This document shows, piece after piece, positions 46,245 to 56,949 of a DNA stretch of 64,000 nt (the first letter of the stretch is position 1; each line of letters opens with the position of its first letter). This stretch comes from Sisyra terminalis. Its lineage: Eukaryota; Arthropoda; Insecta; Neuroptera; Sisyridae. A model generated the notes under the pieces. It ran no database searches, was not told the DNA's origin, and saw nothing but the letters and a program-made list of their open reading frames with translations. Where the stretch lies: assembly GCA_958496175.1 (NCBI GenBank), contig OY292275.1, positions 58,047,701-58,111,700 on the forward strand. The letters are read 5' to 3'. The position numbers and the translations under genes were made by a program.

Positions 46245-46760
46245 TTACTAGACATGATTAACATAAGTGTTGGCACTATGTGTTCTTTAAATAATATTAG
46301 ATTTTTATTTTTTCCTCCTTACGATTTTTTTAAAGCTCAAAGCTCAAAGTAAAGGGGCTCAAATGAATTCTTTTCAAAATGATCATTTTTTAAAATTTTT
46401 ATTTTCTTTGACCATATTATTTTAGACCAATGCTGATTTTTCAATAGCATCAAAAGGGTTTATAATTTACATTCTATACAAAATATCAGTTCTTAATTTA
46501 CACCTGGCTTACCATTTTGAAAATCGTAAAAATGTGTACAAATTGTGTATAATTTATACAGTCACTATTTTTTTTTCTAACTATACTAGTAAGTTTTTCA
46601 ATTATAATGTTAAATTGACATTTACTTCCCTATCAAATAAAACATCAATAACTTCAATATCTACTTCGAGTGTAAAGCTCAAGCCCATTACAAATACAAG
46701 TGTGAAGTTGTATCTACAATTTTTGACTTCAGATGGCTGCTGATCAAAAAATATTCAATA
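46245..46760. repeat. Diverged interspersed repeat, copy 1
   Basis: Segments CTAGACATGATTAACATAAG, ATATTAGATTTTTAT, TTGAAAATCGTAAAAATG and TATAATGTTAAATTGACA recur in order at 55467-55800 with many differences. Family unknown; no coding signature, although a 69-codon frame crosses it. Confidence 0.5.
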
Positions 46761-47472
46761 AAAAAAATGACAGTAGTTTAGTAGTTCAAGTACTTCAAAG
46801 ATTATTTTCAATTTTTTTTTATAAAAATCAAGAATAATGTGGCACGTATACACCCCCCCCCATTCGTTAATTTCATATGGACTGATTATAACATTATAAA
46901 ATACCCAGTTTCTTCTTAAATTAGTATCCGTAGTAGACTTTTAGTAGTTCTAATCTTAATTTAAGCGACTATTTTTATGAAAATATTACGAGTTATCAAA
47001 AGCAATTAAACCATAATGCCTCATCAGAAATGGGGGCAATTTCTAAAGCTTTCTACTAACATAATTTTAGTCTTATTCATTTGAGACTTCAAAAGGGGTA
47101 GGCATCAAATAACTATCCCACTTAGGCCCGGTATTTTCACTTCAGTATAGGTAGGCTTTATCTCCATGATAATTATCTATTAGAAAAAATTTATCTGTAA
47201 GATAAACCAAAACTGTATTTTCAACCAAAACAAACCTCCGGTTAGTTATTTGCGTGATATCTTATAAAACAGAATAGAATAGTAATGACAGTTTATGGAT
47301 AAGCCAGTGTAGGAAACAATATATTGATAAACAAAGACAAGTTGATAGCGATATCAAAGGCGTTAGAAAGAGATACCAATCTTGTGTAAAAAATTGAAGT
47401 TTTGTAGTTGTTTCTTATATTGAATTTCAAATATAAAAATAGTCGTTCTGCAAATTAATAACATATAATTTA

Positions 47473-47711
47473 GAATGTTAATAACGAAGTTAAGAAAAAA
47501 CGAACCCGAGCTTCAAATTTCAATAATGAAGAAGTGCATTTGTTGAATTATAAAATTAGATAAAATTTTAGATCTTAGAACCGAACTTTTAATGAATCAA
47601 ATTCATAATATTAATCAAAAAGATAAGGGGGCAGAAGAAATGCATCGTAAGAAAATTAAACTTATGGATTTTGAAATTTCTATTAAGAAAAAACAACTAC
47701 AAAAAGTATAA
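47473..47711 (+). pseudogene. Harbinger Myb/SANT-like protein remnant
   Basis: The first part reads NNEVKKKRTRASNFNNEEVH followed by LLNYKIR and a stop. The KRTRAxNFxxEExxLL pattern opens the Myb/SANT-like DNA-binding domain that partners Harbinger transposases and helps import and target them. After a gap with stops, another frame gives EEMHRKKIKLMDFEISIKKK and ends at TAA (47709-47711), resembling the C-terminal coiled segment of such proteins. The middle of the domain is deleted. Confidence 0.6.
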
Positions 47712-47775
47712 TTTTATATAACTTTTATTAAATAACACATTTTTATTTTCATAATACAAATATATATTTATTCTA

Positions 47776-48165
47776 TTATTTCTTGTTAAACGTTTTATTG
47801 ATGCAATAAATTCCTAAAATAATCAATAAAAGGTCTACGGAAAAATCATTATGAATTTCAACATTTCTTTCCTGTTCTTCTGGAAGAATATTGTCTTCCA
47901 TGTCCGAATTCTCATCGGTGTCAAAATTTTCTTCCATTCGGTCTATCGCTATATTGTGTAGTAGTGCACAATTTTCTTCAATTTGTAATAATAAAAATTC
48001 GACCGTAAGTTTTGAAAAACGAAATCTTTGGAAAAATTATTGATCTGTCCATTTCTCAAAATGATCAAATCTTGGCCTTACATTATATTGTTGTTCAGGA
48101 TTTATAATTACTATAAGTTGAATCAATTCTTCCTCAGGGTCATTGAGCAATACCAAATCATCCAT
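47776..48165 (-). pseudogene. Harbinger transposase, N- and C-termini fused by deletion
   Basis: From ATG at 48163-48165 one frame of 129 codons plus stop runs to 47776, broken only by a TAA at codon 43. The N-terminal part has RPRFDHFEKWTDQ, stop, FFQRFRFSKLTVEFLLLQIE, the family's FxRRFRLSKxTVxxLLxxIE block. It is followed immediately by CALLHNIAIDRMEENFD, the LHNIAI block from the far C-terminus, and an acidic tail. The whole DDE catalytic core of roughly 200 residues is missing, yet the join keeps the frame. It cannot catalyse transposition. Without the stop it would leave a short DNA- or partner-binding peptide. Confidence 0.75.
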
Positions 48166-48614
48166 AGTAATTATTTCTATTTTTTATTTATAACTGTAAT
48201 ATATCAACAAAGTAACTGATTAATATTGTCTATGTATCATTACATGAAATTGATGCTTATTTAATTTACACGTAGATAATATACACCAATATATTAACTT
48301 AATAAATTCGTAAATCTCCAAATAGGCAGAAAATTCTTGCAATTTCGTAATATAATTTTTTCGCTTCACTTAAGTTTGACAGCACTAACAATGCGCAGAA
48401 ACAATAAGAAGGCAATGCATGTTCTATCTATTAAATAAAAAGACTATTTGGAAGGCTGAGTACTGAATAAACAATTTAGGAGAAAGTTTAATTTTATCCT
48501 GAAGATATGACTGTTTCTATGTGAAAATACGCATGTCTTCTCTATCTTCCGGTTAAAATTTTACCTGAAAGATAAATGTCACTATCTAGATATGAAAATA
48601 CCGGGCCTTAAAGT

Positions 48615-49429
48615 CTATTATCAAAAAATGAATATTTTTAGTTTCTATTTGGATGCTTTGTATCACGTAGACGATCCATTGTTTGGGAAACGCTGAATTT
48701 CATTCGATTAGCTAAACACAATTTTTCATTATACAATTGCCTTTCAAAGTTGATGTATTTTACAAACGATTAACTACATTAAATAAAATAAATCCGTTGG
48801 ACAAAATTTTTGCTCAATTAGTCAAACATGTACCCACACAACTACTGAACCAATTGATACAATCCTGAAAAGCATTTTTAATTAGTTTCTCTTGTCAATT
48901 AATTATTACTATTGATCTCATCACTCAGCTTCTAGTTGCACAGCAAAACGAACAATTTCCAAGTCAAATAAACATTTTTTTTTGCTTTCTTTTGAAAACA
49001 CCACGACGTGACTTGTTTCATAATACTAGAATGAATCACAACACTAAACTCAAGCTAAAATTGAACTATTTTGTAAGCTTTTGGAAAAGATTGAATTGTA
49101 AATTGGTGGTGAAAAATAATTCGGAATTTGGAAAGATTGAGGTTTATAGAAAAATAGATATTTGGTTATTAATATATCGGCACATTTACTTTGTTATAAA
49201 TATCAGATAATATTTTTTTATGGATTACAACGGTCGTAAAAAATTTGTTAGAACATTTGCGTTTTATTGGCCGTGACGATAGATTTACAAATGGTTCGAT
49301 GTGCGACGATGCACACAATGTGTAATGTCTAAGTAATATGCAATTTTATTAGAAAATTTTCCCAACAAAAGACTTCAGTTTATATATTAAAATTTTTCCA
49401 TGAAAATGACAGGAATATAATACGAATGG
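48615..49429. other. No recognised gene
   Basis: A 72-codon lysine/asparagine-rich + frame (48992-49210) has no motif. No transposon ends were seen. Confidence 0.4.
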
Positions 49430-49437
49430 CTTTAGAG

Positions 49438-49693
49438 CAGCAGTCGGGGAACTTTTTTAGTCTTTATCTTTAGTCATTATCCAAATATATTTTTACCTAA
49501 GTCTATATTACTCTAGTCTATATTCCCCCTAAGTCTATATACTCCCCACATTCTGAAAGGAATACGTAATTTTATCAATGAAAATTTTAAATAAACATTT
49601 ATTGAATTAATTTACATTTAAATATTACTTATTACTCAAAAAATTTCGTTTCTACTACATTTGTAGTAATTTACTCCGGTTCCCCGACCACTG
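49438..49693. mobile_element. Non-autonomous hAT element (CGGGGAAC family), copy 2
   Basis: The ends are CAGCAGTCGGGGAAC and GGTTCCCCGACCACTG. The flanking octamers CTTTAGAG and CTATAGGG match at 6 of 8. It is related to 10787-11121. Its right half plus flank is duplicated at 50668-50845. Confidence 0.72.
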
Positions 49694-49758
49694 CTATAGG
49701 GATTCATTGAAATTATGGGACATTATAATAGATTAACTAGCTCTATATTATTCCATAG

Positions 49759-50667
49759 TAGACTGATTCAAAAAAAATGAAGATTTTTTATTTCTTTATT
49801 ATATCGAAAATATTGTTGGAAATGACAAAAAAAAATCCTGTGAAAGTTTAAGCTCTTAATATTAGCATTAAGAGGTGCCGCATCGCAAATTTCGATTTTC
49901 AATTTAAATAACATGGGAACAATATTCTCTTGCACTTTGGAATTTTGTAGCTCACGTTGGTGACAATATTTCGGAATGACCAAGGTATATTCTTGTAGAA
50001 AATTGAACGATCTAGAAAAAAGGTCTTTGTACAAGTTTTTGATATATTTATTCTTTCAAAAGTTATTCGAGGTCAAAATTGAACTAAAGAGAAATTTTAA
50101 TATTTTTTCAATTTTTTGGCACAACCATCAATTTTATGAGAAAATTTTATAGGACATTTTTTGTAGGGCACTTTTTTCCTATAAATAATTTTTTTTCTAT
50201 AATTTATCTCTATAAAAACTATTGATATTATTTATAGGTCCTAAGTTATTTAATTAAAATAAAAAAAATAATTTTTATGTTGAAAATATAATCATTTAGG
50301 GAGTTTTCAGTTTAATGCAAATAACTTAGGACCTATGAAAAATATCAGAAACTTTTATAAAGATAAGTTATAGGAAAAAAAGTGCTCTACAAAAAATATC
50401 CTATAAAATTTTCTCATAAAATTGATGGTTGCGTCAAAAAATTGAAAAAATATAAAAATTTCTCTTTAGTTCAACTTTGACTTCGAATAACTTTTGAAGG
50501 AATAAATATATCAAAAACTTGTACAAAGACCTTTTTTGTAGATCGTTCAATTTTCTACAAGATTAATATTAAGAGCTTAAACTTTCACAGGATTTTTTTT
50601 GTCATTCCCAACAATATTTTCGATATAATTAAGAAAAAAATATCATCATTTTTTTTGAATCTGTCTA
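49759..50667. mobile_element. Palindromic hAT element, GACTGATTC family, copy 3
   Basis: It runs from TAGACTGATTCAAAAAAAATG to TTTTGAATCTGTCTA. The arms match the composite at 40732-42448, but the right arm lacks the GGAATGACC...GCATCGC part, so it is shorter. The flanking octamers (TTCCATAG, ATTTACAT) differ. This fits the flanking duplication at 50668-50845, which indicates rearrangement after insertion. Confidence 0.78.
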
Positions 50668-50845
50668 ATTTACATATTACTTAGTACTCAAAACATTCGT
50701 TTTTACTACATTTGTAGTAATTTACCCCGGTTCCCCGACCACTGCTATAGGAATTCATTGAAATGATGGTATATCCTATTAGGGTTTCATTGAAATTTTG
50801 ATACTTTATAATAGATTAACTAGCCTATATTATCCCACAGTATAG
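50668..50845. repeat. Duplicate of hAT right end and its flank
   Basis: TACATTTGTAGTAATTTACC, GGTTCCCCGACCACTGCTAT, AGG, ATTCATTGAAAT and TATAATAGATTAACTAGC repeat 49618-49750 in the same orientation. The palindromic hAT at 49759-50667 separates the copies. Confidence 0.82.
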
Positions 50846-51137
50846 TTAGGGATCCTCCGTTAAAGTCGATTGTTTTTTTTTCTAAAAATTTCAACCCTTT
50901 CTTCTCCTATTTTTCGATATTACCACTTGTTCATTTCATGAATTTTTAAAACTTCCAGGATTCTCTTCTATTGTTTTCTTCTAATCAAACATTGGAAATG
51001 GATGTGATGTTTTTCAAAGAAAAAAAACCTCCGTATGATTTCCCACTATATCATATTTAATGAATCGCATGGAGAACGTCTTACGTAATATTTAGTGAAA
51101 CATGGTTTTAGGGGCTTGAGGGGTATCCTTTAGATCA

Positions 51138-51350
51138 GTGGTTCTTAACCTGGGTTCATTCGAATCCCAGGGGATCGGTGAATTAGTCTCATAGGCCCAC
51201 AGGCGTAGCCTTTGTGGGCCGTTTTAGAAATGCATAGTATTTTAGCAGGTAGTATTGTCCGAATCCCTGAAGGCCCTCCAGGGATTTGGACAATACTTTC
51301 GGACATTCGGACGGATTCCTCTAAAGTTTAGAGGAATCCCATAAAATGGG
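51138..51350. mobile_element. Possible hAT end with internal hairpins
   Basis: CAGTGGTTCTTAACCTGGG at 51138 matches the terminus of the element at 29529. No matching opposite end was found. Within the block are two strong hairpins: 51251-51297 (AGTATTGTCC...GGACAATACT) and 51313-51339 (GGATTCCTCTAAA, G, then its inverse). This is probably a truncated or diverged hAT MITE. Confidence 0.45.
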
Positions 51351-51402
51351 ATTAATAAAAATTGTGATTTAGCATATATTCTGTATATTAACAATGACTT
51401 AC

Positions 51403-51518
51403 TTTTTACTTTCTTTGCGTTGTTGTTTCTTTTTGCGAAAGACCTTTTTAACGCGGAGCAACAAAAAAGCGGCCCGATCGATGGTGAGGGCTGCTTGTGC
51501 CTGCTTTTTTTCCTCCAT
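51403..51518 (-). CDS. Coding start of a gene in exon 51403-51739 (N-terminal 38 codons)
   Basis: On the - strand an acceptor (TTTTATTTTGTTTCAG, AG at 51740-51741) opens a 337 bp exon that closes with a consensus donor, AAAAA followed by GTAAGT at 51402-51397. The first ATG (51516-51518) has a good context (GAAAATGG). It opens a frame reading MEEKKQAQAALTIDRAAFLL, LRVKKVFRKKKQQRKESK and then crosses the donor after 38 codons plus 2 bases. The peptide has a short hydrophobic stretch and then a very basic tail. I do not recognise the family, and a basic targeting or calmodulin-type segment is only a guess. The exon is richer in CpG than its surroundings. Downstream exons would lie below 51400 and were not identified. 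Bases 51519-51739 would be 5' UTR. Confidence 0.5.
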
Positions 51519-51744
51519 TTTCACCACAATTTAGGGGATGAAATCGAGATTGAATTGATAAAACCACCGCGCCGATTAACAATGTCCACTTAGACCACTA
51601 TTTTCCGTTTTAAGTTGATATTTTCACCCGAAACAATTAAACGTTTTTTCCATTATTCACTCGAAGAAAATTGGCACTGGAAACCACCGAAAAACGATAT
51701 AAAGCCCGCACGATTTCCGCGTCATTTTCCGTGTTAAATCTGAA

Positions 51745-52798
51745 ACAAAATAAAACGTAAATCAAACGATTTAATTTTGATTTAAAATCAATAAATTTCA
51801 TGTAATCCCACGGTTAGTGTAATCGTATTTTAGCATAATACACGTTTTCCATCCCCCTATAACAATTAATTAAGCACAGACTTCTACGTATAATTAACAA
51901 CTTTCAAGGTATCAAGACAATTATAACAAACTGGCAAAACTAAGACGAACGTTTGTCAAAACTTTGAAATTTCACCCTAAAATTTCACGTTTCCCCCATT
52001 TGTATTTTAATGAAAATATCAATAGGAAAAACCAATTTTTTATTGGCGATTAAATTGATGAATTATTAATAAATCTTATTGGAGTGTCTATAAATTTTCT
52101 TCCTCAACTTTCCTCCCTTTTCATATTAAATTATTTACTACTTATCAAATGAGCCAACATTTCATTTGATTTCATCTTAAAATTTAATCATTTTCAACTT
52201 TAATTGATATCACCGTTGTGAAATTTACAAGGATAACACAAATTTTAATGATTTCTTTTCTCTGTAATTTTCTTTGTATTAAAAAAGTGTTAATTTTTTT
52301 TTAAATTTTTCAGCAAATAGGTACTTGTTATTTTCTAAGTTGATTTAAGAGGTCCTTTTATTCTGGAATTTGAGAGATGTTAAAAAATTTACTGTAACTT
52401 CTGTATACCACTTAATTTTACTTTGATAGACCAATTTTTCTTGGTAAGCAGTACAACCCCAAAGTTTTACGACAGTTAACGTAAGCAGTTTAGAATTTTA
52501 CTACGTGCTTTATGTAGGATAAAGAAATTTAAGTAGAAATAGCAAATGTATTTGTAGATTTACAATTTTCCATCCAAATTATTAGGTACCAAATACTAAA
52601 TGGTCATTGGATATTTTCTAGGTTTTTTAGTCTGTTTATAAGTAGAATTAGTTGGGATGTGAATTTTTTAAGTCTATTTATTTAAAAGAATTGCACTTGT
52701 GAGGTTTCTAGCCTAAAACAGAAGAACTTTTAACCTACTTTTCATATTCCTCTGACCAATGCCATAAGGAAACAGGTTTCACTTTGTAACTTGTAATT
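51745..52798. other. Presumed intron sequence, no separate feature
   Basis: If the - strand gene model holds, this is the 3' part of its first intron. I see no transposon ends here. Confidence 0.4.
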
Positions 52799-52985
52799 CT
52801 TATAATCAACTTTAAATAGTGGGAAATGAGAACCAACTTATTTGGTGGAATATTATTTTATTTTCGTCCCGAAAATAAGAAAACAAACTTTCTTCTCTTG
52901 TTTTCTAAGGGCACGAAAATAAAATAATATTCTACAAATAAGTTGGTCCTTATTGCCCCCTATTCAAAGTTGATTATTATATTAC
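52799..52985. repeat. Inverted-repeat MITE-like element, 187 bp
   Basis: TATAATCAACTTTAAATAG at the left and CTATTCAAAGTTGATTATTA at the right are inverted copies. So are ACCAACTTATTTG/CAAATAAGTTGGT and AATATTATTTTATTTTCGT with its inverse. The terminal GGGCAATAAGGACC-like segment resembles the ends of 16492-16775, suggesting the same superfamily without ribozyme cores. Confidence 0.72.
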
Positions 52986-53010
52986 AAGGCCAGAAATATA
53001 ACATGTATAA

Positions 53011-54021
53011 TAGATGATTCAAAAAAAATGTTTTTTTTTCCTAATAATATCGAAAATATTGTTGGGAATGACAAAAACAAAAATCCTGTGAAAGTTTGAG
53101 CTCTTAGTATTAATATTTAGAGGTGCCGCATCGCAAATTTCGATTTTCCATTTTATTAACATGGGAACAATATTCTCTTGCACTTTGGAATTTTATAGCT
53201 CACGTTGGTGACAATATTTCGGAATGACCAAAGTATATTCTCGTAGAAAATTGAACGATCTACAAAAAAGGTCATTGTACAAGTTTTTGAAATATTTATT
53301 CCTTCAAAAGTTATTCGAGGTCAAAGTTGAACTAAAGAGAAATTTTAATATTTTTTCATTTTTTTGACGCAACCATCAATTTTAGGAGAAAATTTTACAG
53401 GACATTTTTTGTAGAGCACTTTTTTTCCTATAACCTATCTGTATTAAAGTTTTTGATATTTTTTATAGGTCCTAAGTTATTAAATTAAAATAAACAAAAT
53501 AATTTTTTTGTAAAAAATATAATAATTCAGGGAATTTTCAGTTTAATGCAAATAACTTGGGACCTGTGAAAAATATCAAAAACCTTTTCAGAAATAAGTT
53601 ATAGGAAAAAAAGTGCTCTACAAAAAATGTCCTATAAAATTTTCTCATAAAATTGATGGTTGCGTCAAAAAATTGAAAAAATATTAAAATTTCTCTAGTT
53701 CAACTTTGACCTCGAATAACTTTTGAAAGAATAAATATATCAAAAACTTGTACACAGACCTTTTTGTAGATAGTTCAATTTTCTACAAGAATATACCTTG
53801 GTCATTCCGAAATATTGTCACCAACGTAAGCTATAAACTCCAAAGTGCAAGAGAATATTGTTCTCATGTTATTTAAATGGAAATTCGAATTTTGCGTTGC
53901 GGCACACCTCTTAATATTAATATTAAGAGCTTAAACTTTCACAGGATTTTTTTTACCATTCCCAACAATATTTTCGATATAATTAAGAAAAAAAAATCAT
54001 CTTTTTTTTTGAGTCAGTCTG
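53011..54021. mobile_element. Palindromic hAT element, GACTGATTC family, copy 4
   Basis: It runs from TAGATGATTCAAAAAAAATG to TTGAGTCAGTCTG and is flanked by a perfect 8 bp repeat, ATGTATAA (53003-53010 and 54022-54029). Left and right arms are inverted copies over about 480 bp each (TAGCTCACGTTGGTGACAAT, GGAATGACCAAAGTATATTC, GACGCAACCATCAATTTTA). Non-coding. The perfect target duplication makes this the reference copy for defining the family's ends. Confidence 0.9.
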
Positions 54022-54029
54022 ATGTATAA

Positions 54030-55075
54030 TACATATAATTGTGTTATTATAATTGGTGTAATAAGTAAGAATATAAAGGAGGTACCATTTAAAAATAAGA
54101 ATTTGATTTAGCTATAAATCACAAACTTATCATGAATTATCTATATCATTCAAGTCAAAAATCATATGGAATGAATCGAAAGCATAACGTTTATATTTTC
54201 ATTGAATAAACTTAAAAATTCAATTGCAAATTTATAGTTTTACAGCTTTCTGAAGTAATTGGAATGATTAACCTTTACTTAACATAAAACCAAGAAAGAA
54301 AGTCCAAAGAAATAACTTCCGTTTTTCATTAAAAGATTTTTTATATATATTCATGTACTCACTTCTTATGTCTCTTCTTCCATAGCTACTAACCAATTTA
54401 TTCTTTGTTAAATTTGGTTGATTTGAACTTAAAGGCTTATATATTAATTCAGCCTTTCAGAATTCAAGGCTTTTCTATTTTAAAAGTTTCTAGGGCTAGA
54501 ACAATTAAGGGTATTAATCTGTTCAAAAAAAAATGTCTCATTTTTTTAATTTGAGCTTACATCCTGTGATAACTACAAGAACAAATTATTGAGCCATTCT
54601 GATTATTTATATTAATACTTTTCATACTCCACAGTCTTTCCGGTAAGGTAACAAATCATTTTTTGTTCTTTGTTATTTTTGTTCAATAGAAAAATCGTGA
54701 AAATTCCGAAGAGTAATTATAGTTAAGTTATAGTACTGAATAATATGCTCAGTTCAAACCAACCTCATTTTACATGAGGAGAATTGATACGGTGCCAAGC
54801 AAACGAGGGAAGATAATATATTGTTGTAGTGCATATAATATGAATGTTTGACAATATATCAAATATATCATTGAAATTTAACAAAACCAAAAAAAAATTG
54901 GCAAATATGGAAATATTATTGACCAAACTATACTACTGTAAAACACGCTGTTAAGTTTGTACTAATTCATTATTTTGGTAATGGTGAAGTTTTACAATAT
55001 GAAAAAATATTAAACTTTGTATACATGACTTGGGCTATCATACGCCAAAGATCTTAGGTTAACAAATTACAAGAA
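54030..55075. other. No recognised gene
   Basis: AT-rich sequence without recognised ends or motifs. Confidence 0.4.
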
Positions 55076-55081
55076 GAATAA

Positions 55082-55165
55082 CATTTCTTCTTCTCTTCTC
55101 ATGGTTAAACTCCATGCGATGGTGCTTTAGGTACTACTAAAAGAATTGTTAAGAACTATAGATAG
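55082..55165 (+). pseudogene. Transposon protein fragment (SHGKG-DGIGG type)
   Basis: The + frame reads HFFFSSHG, stop, TPCDGALGTTKRIVKNYR, stop. It is the same block as GHGKGAVDGIGA in the relic at 11752-12127 and the FFATSHGKSPCDGIGGTxKR segment of that repeat-associated family. The rest of the protein is unrecognisable. Confidence 0.5.
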
Positions 55166-55466
55166 GCACAATTATATTCTTCAAGCCATTTTTGTAAAAA
55201 AGTAATTTTTTCCTGACTAAACACTTTTTCGGAACTAATTCGGAAGACGTTACTGCTACGTTGCATTTTTTGGATTGATTCAAAAATTTAAATTAATTTG
55301 TCTTTTATTCTATAGTTTAAATAAAACTTGATATACCAGTTTAAATAAGCAGTATAAATGAAGTTTTAAATATTACATTCCGAAACTATTATCAATTTTT
55401 TTTAAAAATGGTACTAAAAAAATTCACATTTTTAAGAAACGTGAAAATAATAGTATGACACCAGCT

Positions 55467-55800
55467 AGACAAGATTAACATAGGTATATAATATGTTTTC
55501 TCAAAATATTAGATTTTTATAATTTTCTCCACATAATTTTTTTGGGGCCCAAAGTTGAGTTTTTCTCAAACCTATCAATTTCCGAAAACTTTTTTACAAC
55601 CAAAAAATATCAGTTATTAATTTATGCCTTGTTAACCACAGCAGCCAATTGAAAATCGTAAAAATTGTGCAAAATTCATATAGTCGCCAGTTTGTTTCGA
55701 ATTGTACCAGTCAAGTTAACATTTATAATGTAGAATGTAGAATTTACCCTATCCAATGAAAGAACAAAAACTTTAATATTTCCTTAATGTTTTACGTGCT
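55467..55800. repeat. Diverged interspersed repeat, copy 2
   Basis: This is the partner of 46245-46760 in the same orientation. Shared segments include CTAGACAAGATTAACATAGG, AATATTAGATTTTTAT, AATATCAGTTATTAATTTA and TTGAAAATCGTAAAAATTG. Confidence 0.5.
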
Positions 55801-55804
55801 TGAT

Positions 55805-56293
55805 ATTATGTCATTTTTGGCTCATTTCCCTTTTAGAACCGTTAAAGCTCCAAACGTTGTATTCTGTACTTGGTTATTAATTTAATTCGCGAATAAATCG
55901 GCCCATAATGAAAATTTTGCCTCAATAGAGAAACTTGTACCATATTAGAATTGGATTAACAAAAAAATTGTTAATAAAATAATGAACAAGGAAGAAAATA
56001 TAATGTTGCAAGACTTAATGGTTTTACAAGGGATATGAGCTTTATTTTGTACTTAACATAGTACTCTTACTAAACTTGAGATATTTATTTTATTAATTTA
56101 ACTATTATATAAATCTGCTAAGTACATTTCAGTATTAATTATTTTAGTAAGAATATTTGTTAATATAATAAAAAGCTAATTAATTAAGAAGGTAAATATA
56201 TTTTTCAAAATAAAATCACTCTATTAAGATGAGGACCATTCAATCTTCAAACGGTATTTTCATTATCCTCGTTGTTCACATCGATGGTGTGGT
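55805..56293. other. No recognised feature
   Basis: AT-rich sequence; nothing seen. Confidence 0.4.
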
Positions 56294-56358
56294 AAATAAT
56301 TAATAATGTTCTTGGGAACTTGAATTCATATAATAAGACGTTATTTTTCAAATTGTCT

Positions 56359-56394
56359 CAACGTTTCGTTGGTATTTATTTCCAACTTCTTCAG
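56359..56394 (-). ncRNA. Hammerhead-ribozyme-like core, family A (left arm)
   Basis: On the - strand the order is CTGAAGA, A, stem GTTGG, loop AAATAAATA, stem CCAAC, GAAA, CGTTG. Both core blocks are intact; one A is extra before stem II. Confidence 0.45.
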
Positions 56395-56507
56395 GAGAAT
56401 TAAAACATAATAACAATGCATGTTGCTCAAAGCCAAATTACACAGCGAAAATTAATTTGTGTAATTTTGCTTTGAACAACATGCCTTGTTATTATGTTTT
56501 AGTTTTC

Positions 56508-56543
56508 CTGAAGAAGTTGGAAATAAATACCAACGAAACTTTG
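56508..56543 (+). ncRNA. Hammerhead-ribozyme-like core, family A (right arm)
   Basis: This is the same arrangement as the left arm: CTGAAGA, A, GTTGG, AAATAAATA, CCAAC, GAAA. It is followed by CTTTG instead of CGTTG, which spoils the short stem III. Confidence 0.4.
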
Positions 56544-56775
56544 AGATAATTTGAAATATAATGTCTTATTATTTGAATCCAAGTTCCCAAGAACATTATT
56601 TATTAGGTATTTTCATTTTTTCGATTAGAATTATTACCAATTATTGGTAGTTTTTATTGTCCCCTGTATAGTTTTGTCTGATGTAGATAGCAGGTTTATA
56701 CTAAAAGTCGACAATTTGCCATTCAATATTTCGAAGGATTTTGATTTTTGAATATTTTCTCGACACAAATTCAAC

Positions 56776-56945
56776 TATAGGTCATAATATTTTCGTTGCA
56801 TAATATCCATAAATTTGACGATTTTGCGCTTTGTTTTCCCAAGGGACTAGAAAATGAGAACAATTTGGTTTTAGTATTGGAAAAGCTCAAATTTTCAAAA
56901 TTTAATTTTGAGAAATTGAAGAGTGGTATAGAGTTTTTCTATCAT
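56776..56945 (+). pseudogene. Possible LTR-retrotransposon RT fragment
   Basis: The + frame reads HNIHKFDDFALCFPKGLENE, then NNLVLVLEKLKFSKFNFEKL, then KSGIEFFYHC. This follows the YLDDILVFS...LVLERLxxxxLKxNxEKCxF...EFLGH pattern around the catalytic aspartates of Ty3/gypsy-type reverse transcriptases. About 50 codons are recognisable, and upstream sequence only weakly continues the match (NLPFNIS). No LTRs were seen. A different RT clade is possible. Confidence 0.4.
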
Positions 56946-56949
56946 TGTT

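Larger units (their letters stand above)
47125..48607. mobile_element. PIF/Harbinger element, internally deleted
   Basis: Terminal inverted repeats GGCCCGGTATTTTCA and TGAAAATACCGGGCC are bounded by TTA on both sides (47122-47124 and 48608-48610). TTA duplication with GGCC-type ends is characteristic of PIF/Harbinger. The 1.48 kb element contains both genes expected of this superfamily, a Myb/SANT-like DNA-binding protein (+ strand) and a DDE transposase (- strand), arranged convergently. Both are shortened, so it depends on a helper. Confidence 0.88.
56294..56605. repeat. Penelope-type palindrome with two ribozyme-like cores (family A)
   Basis: Almost the whole 312 bp is an inverted repeat. 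AATAATGTTCTTGGGAACTT at the left returns as AAGTTCCCAAGAACATTATT at the right. The centre is itself palindromic (CATGTTGCTCAAAGCCAAAT...TTTGAACAACATG). Each arm carries one core, on opposite strands. A single arm is present at 5104-5240. Confidence 0.75.

Noticed and set aside
46167..46743. Two + frames of 61 and 69 codons
   Set aside because: They cross a diverged repeat shared with 55467-55800 and are not conserved in that copy.
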